Translations under genes and position numbers: made by a program
Assembly: GCA_024103355.1 (NCBI GenBank)
Contig: JAGFIU010000048.1
Location: 1 to 64,000, forward strand
DNA length: 64,000 nt
Direction of reading: 5' to 3'
Source: Bacteroidota bacterium
Lineage (GTDB): Bacteria; Bacteroidota; Bacteroidia; NS11-12g; UBA955
The notes under the pieces: model-generated
Told to the model about the DNA's origin: nothing
The model's database searches: none
The model's input: the letters and a program-made list of their open reading frames with translations, nothing else
Shown here: positions 44,361 through 52,771 of the stretch, in pieces
Position numbering within the stretch: the stretch's first letter is position 1
How the letters are laid out: each line of letters starts with the position of its first letter

Positions 44361-44396
44361 AAAAAAGCCGTTCCAAAATCTCGGAACGGCTTTTTT
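44361..44396. terminator. Bidirectional terminator between DUF58 and rpsA
   Basis: Perfect 14-bp stem: AAAAAAGCCGTTCC (44361-44374), loop of 8, GGAACGGCTTTTTT (44383-44396). Serves both converging genes. Confidence 0.92.
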
Positions 44397-44417
44397 AATT
44401 AGAATGTTTATGTTGAA

Positions 44418-46586
44418 TTATCCATGAATTGCTTTAGCTTCCTCAATCCATTTTTCCCAATTAGACCAGCTTGTGATGTTGTCTTTTTCTTCAAGTTTCT
44501 TCACATCATCTTCTGTCAATGCTGCAAGTTTTGCATAAGAATCAATGCCAATGGCAATGAGTCTTTTCTCAAATGCAGGACCAACACCGCTAAGTTTTTT
44601 TAGATCATCAGCTTTTGCTTTTTTTGCTTTATCAACTTTTGGTTCATCCTTTTTAGAAGAATCTTTTGCCTCAGCTTTCTTTACCGGCTTCTTTTCCTCT
44701 TTCTTTACCGGCTTCTTTTCCTCTTTTGTGTCTTTATTATCAAATAGAGCAATTAAGTTATCAAAAGAACCGAGTTCGCCTAAAGTAGTCTTTTCGTTAG
44801 CCTGGTTGATTTGGTTAACTGTTTTTGAAGTACTTTTAGCTTGTTTTTCTTTCTTCTTATTCTCAGAATCTTTCTTCTCATCTTCATGAGCTTTCCAAAT
44901 CACAGTATGAGAAAGAATGATTGTTTTGGCATCTTTATTAAACTCGATTACTTCTGCTTCAATAGTCTGTTCTTCTTTAACAAGAGTATTGTCTTGTGTT
45001 GCTAAGTGACGTTTAGGTATAAATCCTTCAATCCCATAAGTTAATTGAACTGTAGCTCCTTTGTCATTCAAATCAACAATAGTTGCTTCGTGACGAGTTC
45101 CGACTTTGAAGATTGATTCAAAAGCATCCCATGGATTTTCTTCAAGTTGTTTGTGTCCAAGAGAAAGTCTTCTGTTCTCACTGTCGATTTCAAGAACAAT
45201 CACATCAATTTTCTCGTCCTTTTTTATAAACTCGGCCGGATGTTTAATTTTCTTTGTCCAAGAAAGATCTGAAACGTGAACTAACCCATCAACACCCTCT
45301 TCTAATTCAACAAACAAACCATAGCTTGTCAAGTTCTTAACAATACCGGTGTGTTTGCTGCCAATTGCATATTTTTCCTGAATGGTTTGCCAAGGATCAG
45401 GAGTTAATTGTTTGATACCTAATGAAATCTTTCTTTCTTCTTTTTCAAAAGTTAAAACAACAGCTTCAATTTCATCACCTACATTTAAGAAATCGGAAGG
45501 ATTTCTTAAATGTTGTGACCAACTCATTTCAGAAACGTGGATAAGACCTTCAACACCCGGTTGTATTTCAAGGAATGCACCGTAGTCAGCTACAGTAACA
45601 ATTTTACCTTTTACTTTCGCTCCAACTTTAATACTTTCATCCAATGAATCCCAAGGATGTTCAGATAATTGCTTCATACCAAGTGAAATTCTCTTTTTCT
45701 CATCATCGAAATCAAGTACTACAACATTTATCTTTTGGTCTAAATGTAATACTTCTTCAGGGTGATTAATTCTTCCCCATGAAATATCGGTAATGTGCAA
45801 TAATCCATCAACACCACCTAAGTCAACAAATACTCCAAACGAAGTCATATTTTTAACAACCCCTTCCAATACTTGTCCCTTTTCAAGACTAGATAGAATC
45901 TCTGATTTTTGTGCTTCAATATCGTCTTCAATCAAAGCCTTATGTGAAATGACAACATTTCTGAAAGTCTCGTTAACTTTTACAACCTTAAACTCCATTT
46001 CTTTTCCAACAAATTGGTCGTAGTCACGAATAGGTTTAGTGTCAATTTGTGAACCGGGAAGAAATGCATCAATTCCCATTACGTCAACCACTAATCCGCC
46101 TTTGGTTCTGGAAGTAACAAGACCTTTGAGAACTTGGTCTTCTTCCATTGCTTTACAGATTTCAATCCAAGAGTTTTCTTGTAGTGCTTTCTTTCTGGAA
46201 AGAATAAGTTGTCCCGATGCATCTTCTGTTTGTTCAACATAGACTTTCACCTTATCTCCGATTTTTAATTCCGGCATATCTCTAAATTCATTTTTAGAAA
46301 TAATACCATCGGATTTGAATCCTACATCCAGCACAACTTCTTTGTCAGTAATTGAAACAACTTTGCCTTCTACAATTTCATTCACTGTGAGTGTTGCGAG
46401 GGTTTTGGAGTAAAGCTGCTCCATTGATTCTTTTTCTGCTTTAGAGTAGTTGCCGAATCCGGCTCCATCCATACTCCAATCAAAATCATCCGGATTATGC
46501 ACTTTCTGTGCTAATTCGGGTTGAGTCTTAGTGGCTTTTGCACTCTTTGTTGACTCTTCTGGGTTTAAATTTTTTTCTTCTGTCAA
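44418..46586 (-). CDS. rpsA: Ribosomal protein S1 with C-terminal helix-hairpin-helix fusion
   Basis: A 722-residue S1 that captures mRNA on the 30S subunit. Six S1 OB-fold repeats lie in a row at about residues 65-575 (for example SFGVFVDLGGVDGLLHITDI and SYGLFVELEEGVDGLVHVSD). A charged spacer with a duplicated EEKKPVKK (24-base tandem repeat, 44676-44723) leads to an added helix-hairpin-helix domain (DDLKKLSGVGPAFEKRLI) ending in EEAKAIHG, as seen fused to L21 in this phylum. The start is TTG at 46586: a promoter and a Shine-Dalgarno sit inside the longer open frame, and TEEKNLNPEE follows. It is monocistronic. Confidence 0.93.
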   Translation of the reverse strand: MTEEKNLNPEESTKSAKATKTQPELAQKVHNPDDFDWSMDGAGFGNYSKAEKESMEQLYSKTLATLTVNEIVEGKVVSITDKEVVLDVGFKSDGIISKNEFRDMPELKIGDKVKVYVEQTEDASGQLILSRKKALQENSWIEICKAMEEDQVLKGLVTSRTKGGLVVDVMGIDAFLPGSQIDTKPIRDYDQFVGKEMEFKVVKVNETFRNVVISHKALIEDDIEAQKSEILSSLEKGQVLEGVVKNMTSFGVFVDLGGVDGLLHITDISWGRINHPEEVLHLDQKINVVVLDFDDEKKRISLGMKQLSEHPWDSLDESIKVGAKVKGKIVTVADYGAFLEIQPGVEGLIHVSEMSWSQHLRNPSDFLNVGDEIEAVVLTFEKEERKISLGIKQLTPDPWQTIQEKYAIGSKHTGIVKNLTSYGLFVELEEGVDGLVHVSDLSWTKKIKHPAEFIKKDEKIDVIVLEIDSENRRLSLGHKQLEENPWDAFESIFKVGTRHEATIVDLNDKGATVQLTYGIEGFIPKRHLATQDNTLVKEEQTIEAEVIEFNKDAKTIILSHTVIWKAHEDEKKDSENKKKEKQAKSTSKTVNQINQANEKTTLGELGSFDNLIALFDNKDTKEEKKPVKKEEKKPVKKAEAKDSSKKDEPKVDKAKKAKADDLKKLSGVGPAFEKRLIAIGIDSYAKLAALTEDDVKKLEEKDNITSWSNWEKWIEEAKAIHG

Positions 46587-46643
46587 ATTATAGTTCCTCC
46601 TTTTGGGGGCGGCAAAATTAAATCTTTTAAGATTAAATACAAA
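46587..46643 (-). promoter_or_regulatory. rpsA promoter and leader with strong Shine-Dalgarno
   Basis: On the minus strand: TTTG (46643-46640), 19 bases, TAATTTTG (46620-46613), then a leader with AAAGGAGG (GGAGG at 46600-46596) nine bases before the TTG start. The run CCCCC just before AAAAGGAGG could pair with the GGAGG with one mismatch and hide it. The spacer holds a small inverted repeat AATCTT-N2-AAGATT (46621-46634). This is the best-formed promoter in the window. Confidence 0.75.
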
Positions 46644-46769
46644 TGCCATTTTTATACTGTATTCTTTCTTGATAATCGGACTTCTTACAGGGTTGTGCAT
46701 TAGATTTATTGATATATTCTTCATTATTCTTGTTGTTCTTTGGCGCTTTTATTTTTAAACGTTATAGCA

Positions 46770-46777
46770 TACTTTTG
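46770..46777 (+). promoter_or_regulatory. -7 box TACTTTTG before the small lipoprotein frame
   Basis: A perfect TAnnTTTG followed by C, ending 7 bases before the TTG at 46785. The nearest upstream TTTG (46739-46742) is 27 bases away, too far for a normal -33. Confidence 0.4.
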
Positions 46778-46784
46778 CTCCGTT

Positions 46785-47060
46785 TTGAGATTTATTAAGC
46801 TGCTTGTATTATTTGGCTTAGGTGTTGTCCTAATCTTTGGTTTGGACTCTTGCCAATCATCTGCATCGAGTTGTGGAAATGAAGTACACGTTTCAAAATC
46901 GCCTAATAGAGGCCGTTACACTACAACAAGTTGTGGAAACCAAGTTCATAAAGCTTGTACAAAGCGGAAACTTCGAAAAAAGGATCGAGGACTTTTTGGA
47001 AAGGAAGGAAATCCTTATAGCTCTAGAAAGATTAGAGGAACGGGAGGAAAACTTAATTGA
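46785..47060 (+). CDS. Possible small lipoprotein with an internal 20-residue duplication
   Basis: About 91 residues from a TTG start. A hydrophobic stretch (FIKLLVLFGLGVVLIFG) ends in LDSC, a possible lipobox. The mature part has SCGNEVH and SCGNQVH exactly 20 codons apart, the DNA copies beginning at 46869 and 46929, then a Lys/Arg-rich tail with GLFGKEGNP. Small basic Cys-containing lipoproteins of this kind are frequent in Bacteroidota and mostly unannotated. The start is uncertain: no ATG is available. A second frame at 46837-47070 competes. Function unknown. Confidence 0.45.
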   Translation: MRFIKLLVLFGLGVVLIFGLDSCQSSASSCGNEVHVSKSPNRGRYTTTSCGNQVHKACTKRKLRKKDRGLFGKEGNPYSSRKIRGTGGKLN

Positions 47061-47113
47061 GAGATGTTAAATCCTGAAAGTTGGTTGATTGATAGTGTTT
47101 GAAGGGATTATAC

Positions 47114-47944
47114 CTAATACATTTTTTGGAAAAATTCCTTTCGTCCGTTTATTAATTTAATATATCGGTCACAATTGGTATTGCCAAAAGCGTTATAATC
47201 AACAACCCATCCTTGTTTTCCCAACATTATTTCTTGGGTACCTTTTCTGAACATGCCGGAGCAAGAGGAGGAATATTGTAATGTCAATGCCTTATCAATC
47301 ACAGATTTAAAATCTGATTTGAAATTCCCCTGTGAGTTGCCTGTCAAAAAGAGGGTACTGCCCCATAGGTCATTAAGGGTATTGTTGTCTAATCTAATAT
47401 TGCCTTCGAAATTCATCTCTGCTTCTGTTGTTTCATTTTTGTATTTCATTTTTGAAACCGAAATTTGCCAGTCATTGGCATTAAGTCTGTTAAAGCTGAG
47501 AGTACCATTTATTTTTCTCATTTTCTTGAAATAATAACCGGAGAAATATCCTATTGAATCCACTGTGTTGATACTGCCTTTTATTTCTTCATTATTAATT
47601 GAGTTGTCAACTACCAAATGCAACATACCGTTTCTGAGTTTTTTGTCCATTCCATATAAATACTTCTCATTAAATTTATCATAATCAGTGAATTGGATAT
47701 AGACCTCAATGCCGGTATTGTCAGAAAACAGGGAATCTACCCAATATAGATTAGTTCCTTGAGCAAACATTTTGGTTGAAATGGCTGAATCTATGTTTGA
47801 CAGAATGTCGTAGGCAATAGAGAATAGGCTAGAGGTGTGGTCTTGAAATTCAATGATTTCACTCACGGTATCAACATTGTCTTCATAATTTTTTTTACAA
47901 GAAATAAGAGCAAATAGTGCGATAAAAATAGATAGTATTCTCAT
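47114..47944 (-). CDS. Lipoprotein of unknown function
   Basis: A 276-residue lipoprotein with lipobox ALISC (Cys16) followed by KK. The mature part alternates predicted beta strands (GTLSFNRLNANDWQISVSKM, EMNFEGNIRLDNNTL) and a C-terminal GKQGWVVDYNAFGNTNCDRY with two Cys. I recognise no family. The start codon overlaps the aminotransferase stop by four bases (ATGA), so the two are coupled. Confidence 0.75.
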   Translation of the reverse strand: MRILSIFIALFALISCKKNYEDNVDTVSEIIEFQDHTSSLFSIAYDILSNIDSAISTKMFAQGTNLYWVDSLFSDNTGIEVYIQFTDYDKFNEKYLYGMDKKLRNGMLHLVVDNSINNEEIKGSINTVDSIGYFSGYYFKKMRKINGTLSFNRLNANDWQISVSKMKYKNETTEAEMNFEGNIRLDNNTLNDLWGSTLFLTGNSQGNFKSDFKSVIDKALTLQYSSSCSGMFRKGTQEIMLGKQGWVVDYNAFGNTNCDRYIKLINGRKEFFQKMY

Positions 47945-49137
47945 TCAGTTAGTATTTTGTCAGCGACTTGGTTCATTATTTTGCAAGCCATTGAAATTTC
48001 TTCTTCATTAATTATCAACGGTGGTGAAAGTCTGACTTTGTGAGGTGCATACAAAAACCAATCAATCAATACCCCACTTTCTATGCATGTCTGAACAAAT
48101 TCCAAGCATTTTTCTTGATTAGGCAGTTCGATTGCTAACATAGCACCTTTCCCGTTGATAGTAGAGAGAGCAGGGTGAGTGAGACGTCTTTTGAATAGAG
48201 CTTCGATTGTTAAAGCATTCTCCCAAAGTTTTTTTTGGATAATTTCTTCTAACCCTGCCAAAGCAGCAGCACAAGATACCGGATGCCCGCCAAATGTTGT
48301 GATATGCCCAAGAATTGGATTTTGGGACAATACGGACATTGTTTTTTTGTCTGAAATGAAAGCTCCCAAAGGCATTCCTGCCCCAAAAGCTTTTGCCAAT
48401 ATAAGTATGTCGGGTTTTATATCATAGTGTTCAAATGCGAAAAGTCTCCCGCTTCTTCCCATTCCACATTGAACTTCATCTAATACAAGCAAAGTTCCAG
48501 TCTCATCACATTTCTTTCTTAGTGCTTGTAACCACGCGGTTTCAGGAGGTGTATATCCTGCTTCACCCATTATTGTCTCCACAAAAATAGCTGCTGTTTT
48601 GGTGGTTATGGTCTGTAAGTCTTCTAAATTATTTTGATTGATTCTTTTGATTTGAGGAAGTAGTGGCCTGTAAAAATCGGTATAATATGATTCCGCACTA
48701 AGACTAATAGGCCCATGAGTGCTGCCATGATAAGCATGATTGAGTGCTATCATTTCGCTTCTGCCTGTTGCTCTTTTAGCTAATTTCATAGCACCTTCAA
48801 TTGCCTCACTTCCGGAATTGGTATAGTAGATTGATGAGTTTTCTTTAAATGGCAGGTATGCTGATAGTTTTTCAGCCAATTTTACTTGAGGTGTTTGCAC
48901 AAGTTCTCCATAGACCATAAGATGAAGGTATTTTTTAGATTGTTCTTCAATTGCTTTAATTACCTTTATGTTTCCATGTCCGAGAGAACTAACGCTGATA
49001 CCTGAAATTAAATCGAGATATTTTTTGCCGTTATTGTTGTATAAATAAACCCCGTTTGCGCTTTCAATTTCGAGTAGCAGTGGGGCTTGGGTGGTCTGAG
49101 CAAGTAAGTTTAGAAAGAGTGTTTTTTGAGAAATCAT
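47941..49137 (-). CDS. Class III pyridoxal-phosphate aminotransferase
   Basis: A 398-residue aminotransferase of the acetylornithine/ornithine/GABA group. Lys249 in LILAKAFGAGMPLGAF binds PLP, and Asp220 in VLDEVQCGMGRSG holds the pyridine ring. It also has YYTNSGSEAIEGAMKLA and HAYHGSTHG. The amino donor cannot be told; with no arginine or proline genes nearby, ornithine, lysine or 4-aminobutyrate are all possible. The lysine option would suit the glutaryl-CoA dehydrogenase elsewhere in the window, but that is only a guess. The HU terminator lies just upstream. Confidence 0.88.
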   Translation of the reverse strand: MISQKTLFLNLLAQTTQAPLLLEIESANGVYLYNNNGKKYLDLISGISVSSLGHGNIKVIKAIEEQSKKYLHLMVYGELVQTPQVKLAEKLSAYLPFKENSSIYYTNSGSEAIEGAMKLAKRATGRSEMIALNHAYHGSTHGPISLSAESYYTDFYRPLLPQIKRINQNNLEDLQTITTKTAAIFVETIMGEAGYTPPETAWLQALRKKCDETGTLLVLDEVQCGMGRSGRLFAFEHYDIKPDILILAKAFGAGMPLGAFISDKKTMSVLSQNPILGHITTFGGHPVSCAAALAGLEEIIQKKLWENALTIEALFKRRLTHPALSTINGKGAMLAIELPNQEKCLEFVQTCIESGVLIDWFLYAPHKVRLSPPLIINEEEISMACKIMNQVADKILTE

Positions 49138-49140
49138 AGC

Positions 49141-49168
49141 AAAAAAAAAGCCTCGCTAATGCGAGGCT
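49141..49168 (-). terminator. Terminator of the HU gene
   Basis: On the minus strand an 8-bp stem AGCCTCGC/GCGAGGCT (49168-49161 and 49156-49149) with loop ATTA, followed by nine T (49149-49141). It lies 24 bases after the HU stop and only 3 bases before the aminotransferase ATG, so that gene needs its own or read-through transcription. Confidence 0.9.
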
Positions 49169-49191
49169 CAAAGGAAAATAAAAAGGTAGAA

Positions 49192-49464
49192 TTATCCAAC
49201 TTTTTTAGCTAAGTCAGAACCTGCTTTGAATTTAACTACTTTCTTAGCAGGAATTTTGATTTCTTGACCTGTTCTTGGGTTACGTCCTTTTCTTGCAGCT
49301 CTTTTAGTAACTGAGAAAGTTCCAAAACCAACTAAGATAAGGTTGTCGCCTTTTTTTAATGCTTTTGAAGTAGCATCAATGAATGAATTTAGAGCTGCTG
49401 AAGCTTGTACTTTTGTGATTGCAGCATCTTTTGCAATGTGATCGATTAAATCTGATTTGTTCAT
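49192..49464 (-). CDS. hup: HU family DNA-binding protein
   Basis: A 90-residue nucleoid protein that bends DNA as a dimer. The HU signature GFGTFSVTKRAARKGRNPRTG (about 46-66) with Pro at the tip of the DNA-wrapping arm is intact. Length and the start MNKSDLIDHIAKDA are standard. It is monocistronic, between its own promoter (49502-49531) and terminator. Base use in the coding region is slightly richer in optimal-looking Lys and Ala codons, consistent with high expression. Confidence 0.96.
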   Translation of the reverse strand: MNKSDLIDHIAKDAAITKVQASAALNSFIDATSKALKKGDNLILVGFGTFSVTKRAARKGRNPRTGQEIKIPAKKVVKFKAGSDLAKKVG

Positions 49465-49501
49465 AATATTTAATTATTTAAGTTAATAAAATTTACATCG
49501 T

Positions 49502-49531
49502 CAAAAGTAGGCTATGGAATTAGAAAAGCAA
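49502..49531 (-). promoter_or_regulatory. Full promoter of the HU gene
   Basis: On the minus strand TTG (49531-49529), 19 bases, TACTTTTG (49509-49502), a complete consensus match. The leader would be about 32 bases to the ATG at 49464. Confidence 0.7.
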
Positions 49532-49583
49532 GCAGTGTGACGTTTTTTTTAGTGTGATTTATTCACTAAAAATCAACATAAGT

Positions 49584-50111
49584 TTAGAGTATTTTGCTTA
49601 TCGAGTTAATTACCTCATTATCAGTGTTTTGCATCTCTATTATTGTGTGGTCATTGTTGATTATCAGGGCTGCAAGTGAGAAGAAAGGCTCTCTTTTTTC
49701 CAATAAAAAATACATTTTATCTTCTATTTCTTTGTTGGAACTGCCTGCAAATAGCGGTCTTGAGGTCTTATTTGTGCAGTTTCTTTGTAATAAAGTTTCA
49801 AAATTTACTTTCAGATAAATGGTTATTCCATGCTTATTCATCCACTCCATATTGTCTTTATAGGCTGCAGTACCTCCCCCGGTGCTGATTACTGTTTTTG
49901 TCTTTATTTTTAATTTTGTTAAATAGAATCTTTCTAATTCTCTAAATCTCTCTTCATCTATTTGATTAAATATATCAGAGATTGATTTGCCTTCATTTGT
50001 CTCAATATATAAGTCCAAATCAATAAAATCATATCCGAGTTCTTTTGCTAATTTATTGCCAAATGTAGTTTTGCCGCTTGCAGGCATTCCTACAATAAAA
50101 ATATTTGACAT
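49584..50111 (-). CDS. aroK: Shikimate kinase
   Basis: A 175-residue P-loop kinase that phosphorylates shikimate in aromatic amino acid synthesis. Walker A is GMPASGKT (8-15), the shikimate-binding Asp lies in FIDLDLYIE (about 31-39), the Arg-containing RFRELE-type segment follows, and STGGGTAAYKD (about 76-86) is the conserved Gly-rich loop. Length is standard. It follows the permease gene by 4 bases; no other aro gene is near. Confidence 0.93.
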   Translation of the reverse strand: MSNIFIVGMPASGKTTFGNKLAKELGYDFIDLDLYIETNEGKSISDIFNQIDEERFRELERFYLTKLKIKTKTVISTGGGTAAYKDNMEWMNKHGITIYLKVNFETLLQRNCTNKTSRPLFAGSSNKEIEDKMYFLLEKREPFFSLAALIINNDHTIIEMQNTDNEVINSISKIL

Positions 50112-50115
50112 ATTA

Positions 50116-51156
50116 TTATCTTAATTTAGGGTCTAAATATTTATAAGATAAGTCAACCAAGGTGTTAACTATAATGAAAATGATTGCAATGTAAATAACT
50201 CCTCCGGAAACAACCGGTAAGTCACTCATTTGTACAGATTCAATGAGTACTTTTCCGAGCCCTTTCCAATTAAAGATGTATTCTACAAAGAACGCACCCG
50301 CCATCATGGAAGCAAACCAACCTGATGCAGCAGTGATAACCGGATTAAGTGCGTTTTTTAATGTGTGTTTCAATATGATAAGATAGGGGGGCAAGCCTTT
50401 TGCTTTAGCAGTTCGAATATAATCACTCTCTAAATTAGCCAAAACAGAAGTGCGCATCAGTTGTGTGATTACGGCAACAGGTCTGACAGCAAGGGCAATT
50501 GCCGGTAAGATTAAATTAGATAATGTTAGAACCTGTTTTCCACTTTCCATATCTATTGAAAAGAGACTTCCTGTCAAAGGAAGACCAGTGTATTGATACC
50601 ATATAAACCCAAATAACCAAGCAATTATTATTGAAGAGAAGAAAGATGGTACCGAAATGAATAGTGTACTAAGAAAAAGAAGTAATGAATCTATAAGATT
50701 TTGGTAATTAAGTGCGGCAATAATCCCAAAAAGAATTCCAATAATAAATGCAAAGGTCATTGCTACACCCGCTAATATTAATGTGCCAATTAATGCTTCC
50801 ATTAATATATTAACAACAGATCTTCGATTTTGATATGAACGCCCCAGTTCCGGATTTTTGAAAACAATGGAATTATTTTCAGATAGGCTTATCTCATACC
50901 AATTCTTTGGTATATCTGGCTTTGAAAAGATCCCAATAGGGCTCAATTGTTTTAAGTAATTTAAATATCGAATGAAAACGGGCTTATCTAATCCTAATTC
51001 CTCTTTGATTGCTTGTTTTGTTTGCAAGTCTGCTCTTTGTCCAACCATCATGTCTTCGGCATCCGGAAAAACATAAAATAAGATGAAGCACAGAGTTATA
51101 ACCCCCCATAGGATACTTATTGAATAAAGTGCTTTGCTTGCAAGGGCTTTAATCAT
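50116..51156 (-). CDS. Peptide/nickel-type ABC transporter permease (DppB-like)
   Basis: A 346-residue inner-membrane permease of the DppB/OppB group. It has about six transmembrane segments, a periplasmic region after the first, and the cytoplasmic EAA loop DYIRTAKAKGLPPYLIILKHTLKNALNPV (about 244-272). Such permeases normally work with a DppC partner, a binding protein and ATPases; none is in the window. The upstream gene lies 2 bases away and the downstream gene 4, so it is the middle of a three-gene operon. Confidence 0.88.
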   Translation of the reverse strand: MIKALASKALYSISILWGVITLCFILFYVFPDAEDMMVGQRADLQTKQAIKEELGLDKPVFIRYLNYLKQLSPIGIFSKPDIPKNWYEISLSENNSIVFKNPELGRSYQNRRSVVNILMEALIGTLILAGVAMTFAFIIGILFGIIAALNYQNLIDSLLLFLSTLFISVPSFFSSIIIAWLFGFIWYQYTGLPLTGSLFSIDMESGKQVLTLSNLILPAIALAVRPVAVITQLMRTSVLANLESDYIRTAKAKGLPPYLIILKHTLKNALNPVITAASGWFASMMAGAFFVEYIFNWKGLGKVLIESVQMSDLPVVSGGVIYIAIIFIIVNTLVDLSYKYLDPKLR

Positions 51157-51158
51157 AA

Positions 51159-52685
51159 TTAATATTTAATCCTTTTCTTGATTCGCTTGAAAGGAGGAAT
51201 TCTATGAGTATCCCAATTTTTAATTACAATTGGACCTTTTAATAAAATTACTCCGGGATTTGAACGTATTATTGATTTCACAAACTTATTATCTGCTGAG
51301 CAGAATTTGAAATCAAGGTGATGTGTTGCAGCAAAAGAATCAAGAATGTCTTGAGAATTACTGGTAATAAACCAAACTGCAAGCCCAGTTTCTTTACTCC
51401 AATTATTTGCAAGTTCAACTGCTTTATTTATTCCTTTTTTATTTGCTAATGTAATATCGTAGGAGGCAATTATGAGCTGATAATCTTTGCTATTAAGAAT
51501 GGAATCGGAAACATCACCAAGCATAGGGTGAATGATATCATGGAAGTTATCTAGCTTTGGTTTGTATGCTTTTTGTATTATTTTTTCTTTTCTGTCAACG
51601 TACTCCCAATTTTCATCATCTATTGGTGCATTATTGATATCAAATTCTTTTGTCTGTCCATCATTTTTGTTTTTGTAATAATATTGAATCTGCATTATAT
51701 CATCCTTGGGTTGACCTTCTGGAACCAATGTTCTTTCTAATAAATTATTGCCATTGGCAAAATTTAAAAAGTTAATAGGGGGAAGGAAATAGAGTGCATA
51801 TAAACTATATGAGAAAGATAAAATGGTTAGGAAGATAGCCGATTTATATGAAAAACCACTTGAGAAAATTGGTTTAATTATTTTTTGTTTTGAGAGTAAT
51901 ATTAAAATAAGGAGCAGCAGAATGATATCCTTATAGAAAGATTGCCAAGGGGTTAATTTGATTGCATCACCAAAACATCCGCAATCAGTAACTTTATTAA
52001 ACACTGCGGAATAACCTGTTAAGAAGGTGAAGAAAATAATCATTAATAATGTTACAAGAAGTGAGGGAAGAGGCTTCCATCCAATTAAGATGATGAAGCC
52101 TAATACAAGTTCAAAAACACATATACTCATACCGATCCAAAGTGAGTATGGCACAAGAGAGTCAAAGAATTTAGATACCAGTGGTTGTGGTTTAAGATTC
52201 TCGGAATAATCAAGTGTAATCTTGTTTTCTATATCGTTATAAGGAGAAATAAGCTCAGTAAAATTATTTTTGGGATTTTCTAGCAAAGCCCATTCAATAT
52301 AGATAGAATCAGTTTCATTGTTATGAGGTTTGTAGAGATAATTTTCATCCATAACTACCTCATTGTCAATGCTAATTATAATATTAGTGGAAATAAAGGT
52401 GTCATTGCCTACCTCCATTAAATCTTTGTCGGTCTTGCTCGTTAACCAAAGTGTACTTTGTGTTTTATTTTTATAAACGGCAAAATTCTGAATAACTTCA
52501 TTGCCGCGTTGGTCTGTAATATGAATATGCAAACTATCTTGTTGAACATCCAAATCTTCTGAAAAGACATCAAAGTATTCTTCCATTTTATAGGAAAAAC
52601 CAATAGGGTCATTAAACTTAACAAATCCGGAAAACATAAAAAGCAATCCTACGAGAACTCTGATTGTGTTTATAATTAACTTCAT
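51159..52685 (-). CDS. BT_3928-type DoxX/MauE membrane protein with thioredoxin-like C-terminus
   Basis: A 508-residue membrane protein. The first helix segment (IRVLVGLLFMFSGFVKFNDP) is DoxX-like, a periplasmic region of about 130 residues follows, then several helices with VTDCGCFGDAIKLTPWQSF (about 229-247), a Cys motif shared with MauE-like proteins. After the last helix the C-terminal domain (about 330-508) looks thioredoxin-like but shows no CxxC. The family is widespread in Bacteroidota and of unknown function, possibly in redox or vitamin-K-epoxide-like chemistry. It leads the operon with the permease and aroK. Confidence 0.82.
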   Translation of the reverse strand: MKLIINTIRVLVGLLFMFSGFVKFNDPIGFSYKMEEYFDVFSEDLDVQQDSLHIHITDQRGNEVIQNFAVYKNKTQSTLWLTSKTDKDLMEVGNDTFISTNIIISIDNEVVMDENYLYKPHNNETDSIYIEWALLENPKNNFTELISPYNDIENKITLDYSENLKPQPLVSKFFDSLVPYSLWIGMSICVFELVLGFIILIGWKPLPSLLVTLLMIIFFTFLTGYSAVFNKVTDCGCFGDAIKLTPWQSFYKDIILLLLILILLSKQKIIKPIFSSGFSYKSAIFLTILSFSYSLYALYFLPPINFLNFANGNNLLERTLVPEGQPKDDIMQIQYYYKNKNDGQTKEFDINNAPIDDENWEYVDRKEKIIQKAYKPKLDNFHDIIHPMLGDVSDSILNSKDYQLIIASYDITLANKKGINKAVELANNWSKETGLAVWFITSNSQDILDSFAATHHLDFKFCSADNKFVKSIIRSNPGVILLKGPIVIKNWDTHRIPPFKRIKKRIKY

Positions 52686-52711
52686 CTCTTATAATGTATT
52701 TCTAAAGTAGG

Positions 52712-52742
52712 CAAATATAATATTAGGAGATGATTAACTTCG
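52712..52742. promoter_or_regulatory. Divergent -7 boxes for the DoxX operon (-) and folP (+)
   Basis: Minus strand: TATATTTG (52719-52712), with a TTG at 52745-52743 spaced by 23 bases. Plus strand: TAACTTCG (52735-52742), the TTCG variant, followed by C. Both genes' promoters are packed into about 35 bases, so their transcription may interfere. Confidence 0.5.
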
Positions 52743-52771
52743 CAAAATTCTTTATTGCTTTGCAGCCGAAA

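Noticed and set aside
46587-46724. 46-residue N-terminal extension of rpsA
   Set aside because: The complete promoter and Shine-Dalgarno lie inside it, so it is upstream sequence.
46837-47070. Second open frame (77 codons, acidic, Leu/Glu rich) over the small lipoprotein frame
   Set aside because: It lacks a signal or a promoter-matched start; the other frame has a signal-like segment and duplicated SCGN units. Kept as an alternative.
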